Shown: piece after piece, positions 16,216-25,154 of the stretch
Numbering within the stretch: position 1 is the first letter of the stretch
How the letters are laid out: every line of letters begins with the position of its first letter
Assembly: GCF_001953975.1 (NCBI RefSeq)
Contig: NZ_MBEJ01000090.1
Location: forward strand, 1 to 64,000
Length of the DNA: 64,000 nt
Source: Mycobacterium sp. NS-7484
GTDB taxonomy: Bacteria; Actinomycetota; Actinomycetes; Mycobacteriales; Mycobacteriaceae
Direction of reading: 5' to 3'
Notes under the pieces: generated by a model
The model's database searches: none
Seen by the model: only the letters and a program-made list of their open reading frames with translations
What the model was told of the DNA's origin: nothing
Position numbers and translations under genes: made by a program

Positions 16216-18072
16216 ATGGACAGCGGCTCGCAGGTTCAATACGAGGCCCCGGAGGGATTACTGGGTATCGAGGATTGTCTCGACGAGAACGGCGACATCG
16301 TGTTGCCACCGGGGACCACCCTGATATCCCTGATCGACCGCAACATCGCCCATGTCGGTGACCTCGTCGCCTACCGTTACCTCGACCACAGCCAATCGGA
16401 GGAACAGGTACTCGAGCTGACCTGGACGCAGTTGGGGGTCAGGCTCAGAGCGGTCGCCGCGCAGCTGCAGCAGGTCGCGGCACGCGAGGACCGGGTGGCC
16501 ATCCTTGCGCCGCAAGGTCTCGACTACGTCGTGGGATTCTTCGCCGCGATCAAGGCCGGAAACATCGCCGTGCCGCTGTTCGCCCCAGAACTGCAAGGTC
16601 ACGCCGAACGGCTCGAGACGGCACTGTTGGATTCGCGCCCCACCACGGTGCTCACCACCGCTGCCGCCGACGCCGCGGTACGGGCATTCCTGGACACGAT
16701 GCCGGACGCCGTGCGCCCGCAGGTGGTGATCATCGACGAGATCCCCGATTCGTCAGGCGAGGGCTTCACTCCCATTCCGGTTGATCCCGACGACGTCTCC
16801 CATCTGCAGTACACCTCCGGGGCCACCCGTCCGCCGGTCGGAGTGGAGATCACGCATCGCGCCGTGGGCACCAACCTCATGCAGATGATCCTGTCGATCG
16901 ATCTGCTGAACCGAAATACCCACGGCCTCAGCTGGTTACCGCTGTACCACGACATGGGTTTGTCCATGATCGGATTTCCCGCGGTGTATGGCGGGCATTC
17001 GACGTTGATGTCGCCCACCGCATTCATCCGCAGGCCGCAGCGGTGGATCCAGGCGCTCTCGGACGCCTCGCGGGACGGTCGGGTCATCACTGCCGCGCCG
17101 AACTTCGCCTACGAATGGACCGCTCAGCGCGGTGTGCCGTCTTCCGGTGACGACATCGATCTGCGAAATGTCGTGCTCATCATCGGGTCCGAACCGGTAA
17201 ACCCCGAGGTGATAACGACTTTCAACGAAGCATTCGCGCCCTACGGGCTCCCGCCGACGGCGTTCAAACCGTCATACGGGATCGCCGAGGCCACGCTGCT
17301 CATCTCGACGATCGCCCCGGCCGAGCAGGCCTCGGTCGTCTACTTCGATCGCGAGCAACTCGCCGACGGGCGTGCAGTCCGTGTCGGTGCCGAGGCCGAC
17401 GGCGCACTCGCCCAGGTGTCCTGCGGGCAACCGGCCCGCAGTTTGTGGGCGGTGATCGTCGACCCGAAGACGGCCGACGGTCCGGCTGCCGAAGTGGCCG
17501 ACGGTCAGGTCGGCGAGATCTGGTTGCACGGCAACAACATCGGACGAGGTTACTGGGGCCGCCCGGAGGAGACCCGGAAGACGTTCGGGGTGCGGCTGCA
17601 GCAGCGGCTGGCCTCCGGCAGTCACGCCGACGGGGTGCCCGAGCACGCCGGGTGGCTGCGCACCGGGGATCTGGGTGTCTATGTCGAAGGACAGTTCTAC
17701 GTCACAGGGCGGATGGCCGATCTGGTGTGCATCGACGGACGCAGCCATTACCCGCACGACATCGAGGCCACCGTCGCCGAGGCCTCACCGCTGGTGCGAC
17801 GTGGCTATGTGACTGCATTCACCGTGCCGTCCGACGACGAAACCGACCGCAGCCGGTTGGTGGTGATCGCCGAGCGTGCGGCCCGCTCCAAACGCGCCGA
17901 CCCCGAGGCGGCCAGTCAGGAGATCCGGGCGGCGGTGGCGCAGCGCCACGGATTGTCGGTGGCAGATCTGCGGTTCCTGCCGGCCGGCGCGATCCCACGG
18001 ACCACGAGCGGCAAGCTGGCCCGGCTGGCGTGCCGCAGAGAATATCTCGACGGCACCCTGGGTGTGCGTTGA
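16216..18072 (+). CDS. Fatty acyl-AMP ligase, FadD31-like
   Basis: 618 residues, typical of mycobacterial FAAL proteins. Visible blocks are an early LAPQGLDYVVGFFAAIKAG, the P-loop-like LQYTSGATRPPVGVEITH, SWLPLYHDMGLSMIG, KPSYGIAEATLLIST, GWLRTGDLGVY, a hinge near GRMADLVCIDGR, and the terminal IPRTTSGKLARLACR with the catalytic Lys. FAALs hand acyl-adenylates to polyketide synthases or carrier proteins rather than to CoA. The text reads very close to FadD31 (Rv1925) as I remember it. No polyketide synthase is adjacent. Confidence 0.85.
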   Translation: MDSGSQVQYEAPEGLLGIEDCLDENGDIVLPPGTTLISLIDRNIAHVGDLVAYRYLDHSQSEEQVLELTWTQLGVRLRAVAAQLQQVAAREDRVAILAPQGLDYVVGFFAAIKAGNIAVPLFAPELQGHAERLETALLDSRPTTVLTTAAADAAVRAFLDTMPDAVRPQVVIIDEIPDSSGEGFTPIPVDPDDVSHLQYTSGATRPPVGVEITHRAVGTNLMQMILSIDLLNRNTHGLSWLPLYHDMGLSMIGFPAVYGGHSTLMSPTAFIRRPQRWIQALSDASRDGRVITAAPNFAYEWTAQRGVPSSGDDIDLRNVVLIIGSEPVNPEVITTFNEAFAPYGLPPTAFKPSYGIAEATLLISTIAPAEQASVVYFDREQLADGRAVRVGAEADGALAQVSCGQPARSLWAVIVDPKTADGPAAEVADGQVGEIWLHGNNIGRGYWGRPEETRKTFGVRLQQRLASGSHADGVPEHAGWLRTGDLGVYVEGQFYVTGRMADLVCIDGRSHYPHDIEATVAEASPLVRRGYVTAFTVPSDDETDRSRLVVIAERAARSKRADPEAASQEIRAAVAQRHGLSVADLRFLPAGAIPRTTSGKLARLACRREYLDGTLGVR

Positions 18073-18126
18073 CCGGCCGCAGATTTCACCCTGGCCAAAT
18101 CGCGCCTGGCCAGCCAGGATTGCACC

Positions 18127-19140
18127 ATGTCTACCCATCGAGCTGTTCATGTCCAGTCGGCAGGCGGTGCTCTGGAACTCGTCGCGGCCGAGAGCGTCGC
18201 ACCCGAAGCCGGACAGGTCCGGGTGGCGGTGGCGGCCTGCGGGGTCTGCGGCACCGACCGCGCGATCGTCAACGGCGGGTTCCCGGGCATCAGCTGGCCG
18301 CTGACCCCGGGCCATGAGATCGCCGGCACGATCGCCGAAATTGGTTCGGCAGTAAGCGATTTCGCGGTCGGTGATCGTGTCGCGATCGGATGGTTCGGTG
18401 GGCACTGCGGCGTCTGCATCCCGTGCCGCAAGGGTCTTTTCATCCACTGTGAGCGGGGACAGATACCGAGCCTGCATTACCCCGGCGGTTATGCGGAGTC
18501 GGTGACCGTGCCGGCCAACGCCCTTGCCAGGATCCCGGACGAGCTGTCGTTCGCCGAGGCAGCCCCCATGGGGTGTGCCGGGGTGACCACCTATAACGCG
18601 CTTCGCCATACCCGTGCGGTGGCAGGTGATCTGGTCGCGGTCCTCGGGGTGGGCGGCTTGGGCCATCTCGGCGTGCAGTTCGCCGACGCGATGGGCTTCG
18701 AGACGGTTGCCATCGCCCGTGGCCCGGACAAAGAAGCCGATGCCCGCTCGCTCGGGGCGCGGCATTACATCGACTCCACCGCTGGCGACGTCAGTGCGGC
18801 GTTGCGTGACTTGGGCGGTGCCGCAGTGGTTCTGGCCACCGTGGGCAACTCGCAGGCGATGGCCGAGACGGTCGGCGGGCTCGCGCCACGAGGCGAGCTG
18901 GTCGCGATCGGGGTGTCGGCCGATCCGTTGCCGATCAGCCCGGTGCAACTGATCCAGCCGGCGCTGAGCATTTCGGGCCACCCGTCGGGGACCGCGCGCG
19001 ACGTCGAGGAGACGATGCATTTCGCGGTTCTGACCGGGGTGCGGGCCCGGATCGAGGAACGGCCGCTCGACGACGCCGCAGCTGCGTACGCCGCGATGGA
19101 GCAGGGGCGGGCGCGGTACCGCATGATCTTGACCATGTGA
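18127..19140 (+). CDS. Zinc-dependent alcohol dehydrogenase
   Basis: 337 residues of the medium-chain dehydrogenase family. Catalytic-zinc ligands are in CGVCGTD and the GHEIAG box. The structural-zinc loop has four cysteines (CGVCIPCRKGLFIHC). The nucleotide-binding motif GVGGLGHLGVQ lies near residue 175. It resembles AdhP/AdhA-type enzymes that oxidise primary alcohols with NAD(P). It follows the acyl-AMP ligase by 54 bases on the same strand, so cotranscription is possible. The physiological substrate is unknown. Confidence 0.9.
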   Translation: MSTHRAVHVQSAGGALELVAAESVAPEAGQVRVAVAACGVCGTDRAIVNGGFPGISWPLTPGHEIAGTIAEIGSAVSDFAVGDRVAIGWFGGHCGVCIPCRKGLFIHCERGQIPSLHYPGGYAESVTVPANALARIPDELSFAEAAPMGCAGVTTYNALRHTRAVAGDLVAVLGVGGLGHLGVQFADAMGFETVAIARGPDKEADARSLGARHYIDSTAGDVSAALRDLGGAAVVLATVGNSQAMAETVGGLAPRGELVAIGVSADPLPISPVQLIQPALSISGHPSGTARDVEETMHFAVLTGVRARIEERPLDDAAAAYAAMEQGRARYRMILTM

Positions 19141-19254
19141 CTTGACCACGCGATCGGTCGGGCACGAGGAATCCGGTTATCCGGCCCCATCATTCACAGC
19201 GAACAGGTAGCGTCGGAATCTCGTTTGCTGGACGACGTATCGGTGGGGGCCGCG

Positions 19255-20190
19255 ATGGTGTGGAATCGGATGGCAACAATGATCGCCCACGCGGCGGTAT
19301 CGGCAGCCCTCCTCGTGTCGGCGTGCTGCGCTGTCGGGATCACACCGGCCGCGGCGGCCCCGCTGCCCGCCGCGCAGATCGACTTCGGCGGCCTGATGCG
19401 CACGTATCGGCTGCACCTACCGGCGGGTGGCGGCGCACCCTCGGGACTCGTCGTCAACCTGCACGCCGCCGGTGCGACGGGCGCCGATCAGGCCGCCCTG
19501 ACCCATTACGACGCGGTCGCCGACGCCCATGGGTTCGCCGTCGTCTATCCCGACGGCATCGACTACAGCTGGGCCGACGGCCGCGGCGCCTCGGTGCCCG
19601 ACCGGCAGGGCATCGATGATGTCGGTTTCATCGCAACACTGGTCGACCGGATCGTCGCCGAGAACGGCATCCCGCGTGGCCGGGTATATGCCACCGGTCT
19701 GTCGGCGGGCGGATTCATGGCCAACCGGTTGGCCTGCGACCGTGCGGACCTGTTCGCGGCAATCGCACCCGTTGCGGGCACCCTCGGCTCCAATGTGGGT
19801 TGTCAGCCGTCTCGGCCGGTGTCGGTGCTTGCCACCTACGGCACGGCTGACCCCGTCGTGCCGTTCAACGGTGGACCGATGACCGGTCGCGGTGGCGGTA
19901 GCACGGTGTTGTCCGGGTCGGCGTTGGTGGACCGGTGGCGACAGATAAACGGTTGCCCGGCACCCTCGGACGAGGTGCTGCCCAGCACCGGCGACGGCAC
20001 CGAGACGCACCGCATCGCCTCGGACGGCTGCGCAGCAGGCACGTCGGTGGTGTTCATGCGGGTCGACGGTGGCGGGCACACCTGGCCCGGTGTTCCCGAG
20101 ATCCTGCCGGTGCAGGCCGTCGGCGCGGCCAGCCGGGCCTTCGACGCCTCGGATGCCTCCGCTCAATTTTTCGCCTCCCACGGGCGATAG
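19255..20190 (+). CDS. Secreted PHB-depolymerase-family esterase
   Basis: 311 residues. ATG 19255 follows a GGTGGGGG ribosome binding site. A signal sequence comes first; a VSACC stretch could serve as a lipobox, or cleavage may occur near AAAAP, so lipidation is uncertain. The alpha/beta-hydrolase core has the nucleophile elbow GLSAGG, an Asp in YGTADPVVPFNGG and the His in GGGHTWPG, as in extracellular poly-3-hydroxybutyrate depolymerase and feruloyl-esterase-like enzymes. The exact ester substrate is not determinable. Confidence 0.85.
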   Translation: MVWNRMATMIAHAAVSAALLVSACCAVGITPAAAAPLPAAQIDFGGLMRTYRLHLPAGGGAPSGLVVNLHAAGATGADQAALTHYDAVADAHGFAVVYPDGIDYSWADGRGASVPDRQGIDDVGFIATLVDRIVAENGIPRGRVYATGLSAGGFMANRLACDRADLFAAIAPVAGTLGSNVGCQPSRPVSVLATYGTADPVVPFNGGPMTGRGGGSTVLSGSALVDRWRQINGCPAPSDEVLPSTGDGTETHRIASDGCAAGTSVVFMRVDGGGHTWPGVPEILPVQAVGAASRAFDASDASAQFFASHGR

Positions 20191-20388
20191 TCGCCGCCCG
20201 AGGGCCAATATCGCTCAGGCCGCGTTAATCCCGCCGTGACCCGGAGGCGACGATCGGGCGGTGAGTGAATAGCTATGTGTCACAGCAGGATTAAGATCCG
20301 CCACGCGTCCCGTGCTCGTCAAGTCTGCGCACGCCTGCGTCGGCGCGACGCGGGGATGCACAGGTTGTGCGGCGTTAGGGTTTCGGCC

Positions 20389-21057
20389 GTGGATTGGCAC
20401 AGCTGGCATGAGGACTACGACCGTCCGGATTCGGCTTTGGCGCACCGGCTCCGGGCCGTGCAGACGCTGATCAGGCAAGCCTTGGACGAGGCCCCGGCCG
20501 GTCCGCTGCAGGTGGTCAGCCTGTGCGCCGGACAGGGCCGAGACCTCCTCGAGGTGCTGATCGATCACCCGCGACGGGCAGACGTCCGCGCGCGCCTGGT
20601 CGAACTTGACCCGCGCAACGCCGCGGTCGCCTCCGAGACAGTGAACGCCTACGGGCTCACCGGTGTCGAGGTGGTTACCGGCGATGCGTCGCTCATCGAC
20701 CATTACCAGGAGCTGGTGCCCGCCGACATCGTGGTGGTGTGCGGCATCTTCGGAAACATCACCGACGAGGACATCGCGGGGACGATCGGCTTTTTGCCGC
20801 AGTTGACGAAACCGGGCGGCACCGTGCTGTGGACCAGGGGTCGCTCGGTTCCCGACCGAGTCCCGTTGATCCTCAACTGGTTTGACGAGCGCGGTTTCGA
20901 CCTGGTCTGGGTCTCGCCGCCGGAGGTGAGCTACGGCGTCGGCGCCCACCGGTTCACCGGAGCGTCGCAACCATTGACCTCCGGCGCCCGGATCTTCACC
21001 TTCGTCGGCTCGGATGTGATCCGCGCCGCTGACGCGCAGCGCAGTCCCGCGACCTGA
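20389..21057 (+). CDS. SAM-dependent methyltransferase
   Basis: 222 residues from GTG 20389; longer readings add a basic, unlikely N-terminus. Rossmann-fold methyltransferase motif I is VSLCAGQGRDLL near residue 47, motif II LVELDPRNA, motif III GDASL, and motif IV VVCGIFGNI. The substrate is unknown. No partner gene is obvious; the downstream ThrE-type exporter follows after 73 bases. Confidence 0.78.
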   Translation: MDWHSWHEDYDRPDSALAHRLRAVQTLIRQALDEAPAGPLQVVSLCAGQGRDLLEVLIDHPRRADVRARLVELDPRNAAVASETVNAYGLTGVEVVTGDASLIDHYQELVPADIVVVCGIFGNITDEDIAGTIGFLPQLTKPGGTVLWTRGRSVPDRVPLILNWFDERGFDLVWVSPPEVSYGVGAHRFTGASQPLTSGARIFTFVGSDVIRAADAQRSPAT

Positions 21058-21130
21058 CGGTCGGCCCCACCGGGCACACAGACCCGAGCCTCCACCGGCA
21101 GCCGCCGGTTCATCAGTAGTCTGCTCAAAG

Positions 21131-22702
21131 ATGACTGAGGAAGGGTTGAACGGCAGGGCCCGCCTGCGCGGTGGGCTGCGTATGGCCCTGCGTGGGCGGC
21201 GTGACCCCGCACCGGTCGCCGGTCGGCGCAGCCGGACGTCGGCCGGTATGGGCGACGTACATACCCGCAAGGTGCTCGATCTGACCATCCGGCTCGCCGA
21301 AGTGATGCTCTCCTCGGGCTCGGGTACCGCCGATGTCGTGGCCACCGCCCAAGACGTGGCGCAGGCCTACCGGCTCACCGACTGCGTCGTCGACATCACC
21401 GTCGCCACGATCATTGTGTCGGCGCTGCCGACTGCCGACAGCCCTCCGGTCACGATCATGCGCTCGGTCCGCACCAGATCCACCGACTACACCAGGCTGG
21501 CCGAACTCGACCGCCTGGTGCGGCGCATCACCTCGGGCGGTATCGCCGTCGACGAGGCACACGAGGCGATGGACGAGCTCACCGAGAGCCCGCACCCCTT
21601 CCCACGCTGGCTGGCCACTGCCGGCTGGGCCGGTTTCGCGCTGGGCATCGCGATGCTCATGGGCGGCAACTGGTTGACCTGTCTGTTGGCCAGTGTCACC
21701 GCCGCCGCGATCGACCGGGTCGGCCGGGTGCTGAACCGGATCGGGACCCCGTTCTTCTTCCAGCACGCCGTCGGCGCGGCCATCGCCACGCTGGTGGCGT
21801 TGGCGGCCTACCAATACACCGGTCAGGGTCTCAGTGCGCTGGTCGCCACGGGCATCGTGGTGTTGCTGTCCGGGATGACCCTGGTCGGTGCGGTGCAGGA
21901 CGCGTTGACCGGTTACATGGTCACCGCGGTCGCCCGCCTCGGCGACGCGGTGTTCCTCACCGCGGGCATCGTGGTCGGCATCGTCGGTGCGCTGCAGGCC
22001 GCCACACTGCTCGGCGTCGGAATCGAACTGCACGTCAATGCGCCCGGCACCTTCATCATCCCCAGCGATCCGCTGCACATCGTGCTGGCCGTCGCCGGTG
22101 CGGCGCTGGCCGGGGTCTGCTTGACGCTGGCCAGTTATGCGCCACTGCGTTCGCTGCTCACCGCGGGGCTGGCCGCCGGGCTGGCCGAGCTGACGTTGAT
22201 CGGCCTGGGCACTGCCGGGTTCGGACAGTGGGCGGCCACCGGTGTGGCCGCGATCGGGGTCGGCTTCATCGCCACGTTGATCTCGATTCGCCGGCAGTCC
22301 CCGGCTCTGGTGACCGCGACCGCCGGCATCATGCCGATGCTCCCCGGTCTGCCGGTGTTCTGGGCGGTGTTCGCCTTCGCCGTCGACGAGAAGTTCGGCC
22401 AGGGGCTGGCCTACCTGTTGACCGCGGCGGCCACCGCGTTGGCACTGGGCAGTGGTGTGGTGATGGGTGAGTTGCTCGGCTCACCGCTGCGCTACGGCGC
22501 CGGACGGATCGGCGATTTCTTCCGGATCGAGGGACCGCCCGGGGTCCGACGGGCCGTCGGACGGGTGGTGCGACTGCGGCCGGCGGAGAACACCGCGGCG
22601 GTCGGTGTACAGCGCGCCGAGAGCGTCCCGCTCGAGGCGCCACCCGCACAGGAACCGGACAGTGACGCCGACGGCGACAGCGACGACGCGCCCGGCTCCT
22701 GA
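21131..22702 (+). CDS. Threonine/serine exporter, ThrE-like
   Basis: 523 residues. The N-terminal soluble domain (about residues 40-155) contains the DUF1212 pattern LTIRLAEVMLSSGSGTADV and DITVATIIVS; about ten membrane helices follow from residue 160 to 460, then a charged C-terminal tail. In Corynebacterium ThrE, one polypeptide carries both ThrE domains and exports threonine and serine; this protein has the same architecture. It is the likely Rv3737 counterpart, from memory. Confidence 0.87.
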   Translation: MTEEGLNGRARLRGGLRMALRGRRDPAPVAGRRSRTSAGMGDVHTRKVLDLTIRLAEVMLSSGSGTADVVATAQDVAQAYRLTDCVVDITVATIIVSALPTADSPPVTIMRSVRTRSTDYTRLAELDRLVRRITSGGIAVDEAHEAMDELTESPHPFPRWLATAGWAGFALGIAMLMGGNWLTCLLASVTAAAIDRVGRVLNRIGTPFFFQHAVGAAIATLVALAAYQYTGQGLSALVATGIVVLLSGMTLVGAVQDALTGYMVTAVARLGDAVFLTAGIVVGIVGALQAATLLGVGIELHVNAPGTFIIPSDPLHIVLAVAGAALAGVCLTLASYAPLRSLLTAGLAAGLAELTLIGLGTAGFGQWAATGVAAIGVGFIATLISIRRQSPALVTATAGIMPMLPGLPVFWAVFAFAVDEKFGQGLAYLLTAAATALALGSGVVMGELLGSPLRYGAGRIGDFFRIEGPPGVRRAVGRVVRLRPAENTAAVGVQRAESVPLEAPPAQEPDSDADGDSDDAPGS

Positions 22703-22716
22703 ACCTGCCCCTCGGA

Positions 22717-22953
22717 TCAGGTGAACGGAAGGAAGTCGCCGTTGATCCACACGCCCCAGTGGCCGCCCGCAGGCAGGTTCCACCAGACCATCGGGTGACC
22801 CTGCCACGTCTCGGCCGGCTTCTTCGGCGCGTTGGGCGGCGGCGGGAGACTCGGGTCCGGTTCGGCGTTCGCGGTGGCCGTGCCGAGGCCGACGGCGGCC
22901 CCGACCACGCCAATAGCCGCGATACTCGCCAGGGTTGCCTTGCTCAGGAACAT
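22717..22953 (-). CDS. Small secreted Trp/Pro-rich protein
   Basis: 78 residues. A basic start and hydrophobic core (about 8-30, cleavage near ANAEPD) form a signal peptide. The short mature chain is Pro-rich and then Trp-rich (MVWWNLP, HWGVWINGDFLPF). No family is recognised. It is convergent with the ThrE-like gene, with 14 bases between stops. Confidence 0.68.
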   Translation of the reverse strand: MFLSKATLASIAAIGVVGAAVGLGTATANAEPDPSLPPPPNAPKKPAETWQGHPMVWWNLPAGGHWGVWINGDFLPFT

Positions 22954-23132
22954 GGATGCCCACCTCGGTGCTTGAGATCGAACTTCGACACCAGAAGCTT
23001 AGCCAATCGAACCGATTGATCCGGCACCCCCGGCGTGATGACTGCCATACGAGTCATGATGGACCCGTTCGGCGCGGTCTGCTCCCAGATCCGAAACTGC
23101 GCCGCTCTGACGCCGATTCAATTCCGGGACGG

Positions 23133-24512
23133 ATGGTTAACCTCCTAAGTGTGGGCAACAGTCGAATGAAGGTGTTGATCATCGGTGGGGGATTCGGCGG
23201 CATGTTCTGTGCGCGTCGGTTGGGCGGCGTCGACGTCGACGTCACTGTGCTCGACCGGTCGGCCGGACATCTGTTCCAACCGCTGCTCTACCAATGCGCC
23301 ACCGGGACATTGAGCCTCGGACAGATCAGCCGCCCGTTGCGTGAGGAATTCGAGCGGCACCGCAACGTCACCACCCTGCTCGGCGAAGCCATCGACGTCG
23401 ACCCCGACACTCGCCGGCTGACCGCCCGGCGGCCCGACGAGACGACGTTCACCATCGACTACGACGTGCTCGTCGTGGCCGCGGGCATGCAACAGTCCTA
23501 TTTCGGCAACGAGCACTTCGCTCAGTGGGCACCGGGGATGAAGACCCTCGACGACGCGCTGCACATCCGTCAGCGGATCTTCACCGCCTTCGAGATCGCC
23601 GAGACGCTGCCGCCGGGGCCGGAGCGCGATGGCTGGCTCACCTTCGCCGTCGCCGGTGGCGGGCCGACCGGTGTCGAACTCGCCGGTCAGATTCGCGAGA
23701 TGGCCACGCGCACCTTGGCCAACGAGTTCCATAGCATCGAACCCGAAGAAGCCAGGGTGCTGCTGTTCGACGGCGGTGAGCGGGTGTTGAAGTCCTTCGC
23801 CCCGGAGCTGGCGGACAAGGCGACACGGTCGCTGCAGGATCTCGGCGTCGAGCTGCACATGGGTGTGCATGTGACCGACGTCGACCAAGCCGGGGTGACC
23901 GCCAGCCCGAAAGGCGATGGCCCGGATGAGCAGTACGCGGTGCGGACTGTGTTGTGGACGGCCGGTGTCGAGGCCGTACCGTTCGCCCGCCACGTGGCAA
24001 AGGTGCTGGGGGCTGAGTCGGACCGTAGCGGACGAATCGCGGTCGGCCCGGATCTTTCCGTGCCCGGCCATCCCGAGGTCTTTGTCATCGGCGACCTCGC
24101 CGGCCGTGACCACCTGCCCGGGGTGGCCGAGAACGCGATGCAGGGCGGGCTCCACGTGGCATCGTGCATCCGGCGCGAGCTTGCCGGGAAGTCCCGGCGG
24201 CCATTCCGCTACCGCGATCTCGGCTCGGCGGCGTACATCGCTCGCGGGCAGGCGCTGCTGCAGGTCGGTCCGGTCAAGATCGCCGGCTTTTTCGGCTGGC
24301 TGGCTTGGGGGCTCATCCATATCGCGTTCCTGGCCGGGGTCAGAAACCGGATCAGCACGGTGAGTACCTGGATGGTCACCATCGCCCGCGCCAACCGCGG
24401 GCATCGGGCATTCATGCTCGGTTCCGCCGGGTCGCCCGAGCAGCACTACACCTGGACGGTGTGGGATGCGCCGACACCGCCGCCGCAGGCGCAGGTGGAG
24501 GGCGAACGGTAG
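23133..24512 (+). CDS. Type II NADH dehydrogenase (NDH-2)
   Basis: 459 residues. A first FAD-binding motif, VLIIGGGFGGMFCARRL, occurs near residue 13, with HLFQPLLYQCATGTLS, a second dinucleotide motif VAGGGPTGVELAGQ near residue 172, LWTAGVEAVP, and VFVIGDLA near the FAD ribityl site. The C-terminal GFFGWLAWGLIHIAFLAG matches the membrane-associating segment of NDH-2 enzymes, which pass electrons from NADH to menaquinone without proton pumping. ATG 23133 has GGGACGG in front of it; ATG 23166, at the start of the core, is the alternative. Whether it is the main Ndh or a paralogue cannot be told. Confidence 0.87.
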   Translation: MVNLLSVGNSRMKVLIIGGGFGGMFCARRLGGVDVDVTVLDRSAGHLFQPLLYQCATGTLSLGQISRPLREEFERHRNVTTLLGEAIDVDPDTRRLTARRPDETTFTIDYDVLVVAAGMQQSYFGNEHFAQWAPGMKTLDDALHIRQRIFTAFEIAETLPPGPERDGWLTFAVAGGGPTGVELAGQIREMATRTLANEFHSIEPEEARVLLFDGGERVLKSFAPELADKATRSLQDLGVELHMGVHVTDVDQAGVTASPKGDGPDEQYAVRTVLWTAGVEAVPFARHVAKVLGAESDRSGRIAVGPDLSVPGHPEVFVIGDLAGRDHLPGVAENAMQGGLHVASCIRRELAGKSRRPFRYRDLGSAAYIARGQALLQVGPVKIAGFFGWLAWGLIHIAFLAGVRNRISTVSTWMVTIARANRGHRAFMLGSAGSPEQHYTWTVWDAPTPPPQAQVEGER

Positions 24513-24632
24513 CGCGGTGTGCGACGATGCACGGACCGCCCGGTTCTCCTGGTAGATGTGCCGGCGGTGTTGACAGAGAGGACCGCCGGATTGACCACTG
24601 ACGCGCGCCGCGCCACCCGTTCGGTCAGCGGG

Positions 24633-25154
24633 ATGAAGCGCGCCATCGCGGGGCTGACCCTCGTCGCAGCCGCGCTGGCTACGGCGGCCCCGGCCGCCGC
24701 CGACCCGGCTGTGCCCGAGCCGGCGCCCGCCCCGGTCGATCCGGCACTGGCAGCACCGCCGCCGCCGGCCCCGGCCGGTCCGCCGCAGGTTCCCGAGATC
24801 GCGAACCCGCAATACGGTTCCGGTCAATACGGTTCCGGCCCGATCGGCACGTTGCGCGATCTGTGGCACCAAGCCCACGATCCATACGGCTTCCAAGGCG
24901 GCGGGGGAGCGCCCCAGGGGGTCGCGCCGCCGCCGGGCGCGGGTCCGCCGCCGCCGTTGCCGCCCGGCTATGTATCGATCAACGCCCCCGGCTCGGAGAC
25001 TCCGATGACTGAGCCGCCACCGGGCTCCGAACCGGCCGGTCCACCGCTGCCGCCCGGCTATTACTCGTTGAACGGGCCGCCACCGCCGGGGTACGAGTAC
25101 AACAACACCCCGGGGCAGCGGCCGGCGGCGCCTCCGGCAGCTCCTACGCCGTAG
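24633..25154 (+). CDS. Secreted proline-rich protein
   Basis: 173 residues. A signal peptide (cleavage near PAAADPA) is followed by an almost wholly Pro/Gly/Ala-rich chain. It contains an imperfect QYGSGQYGSG repeat and two copies of LPPGY (S/V)S(I/L)N-type segments around residues 110-150. Such chains often span the cell wall. A TTG at 24591 could extend the N-terminus by 14 residues. The last 11 bases overlap the convergent epimerase gene. Confidence 0.7.
   Translation: MKRAIAGLTLVAAALATAAPAAADPAVPEPAPAPVDPALAAPPPPAPAGPPQVPEIANPQYGSGQYGSGPIGTLRDLWHQAHDPYGFQGGGGAPQGVAPPPGAGPPPPLPPGYVSINAPGSETPMTEPPPGSEPAGPPLPPGYYSLNGPPPPGYEYNNTPGQRPAAPPAAPTP

Noticed and set aside
23145..24896. A 583-codon minus-strand frame opposite NDH-2.
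   Set aside because: Antisense shadow of a gene with two dinucleotide-binding motifs; the translation has no recognisable domain.
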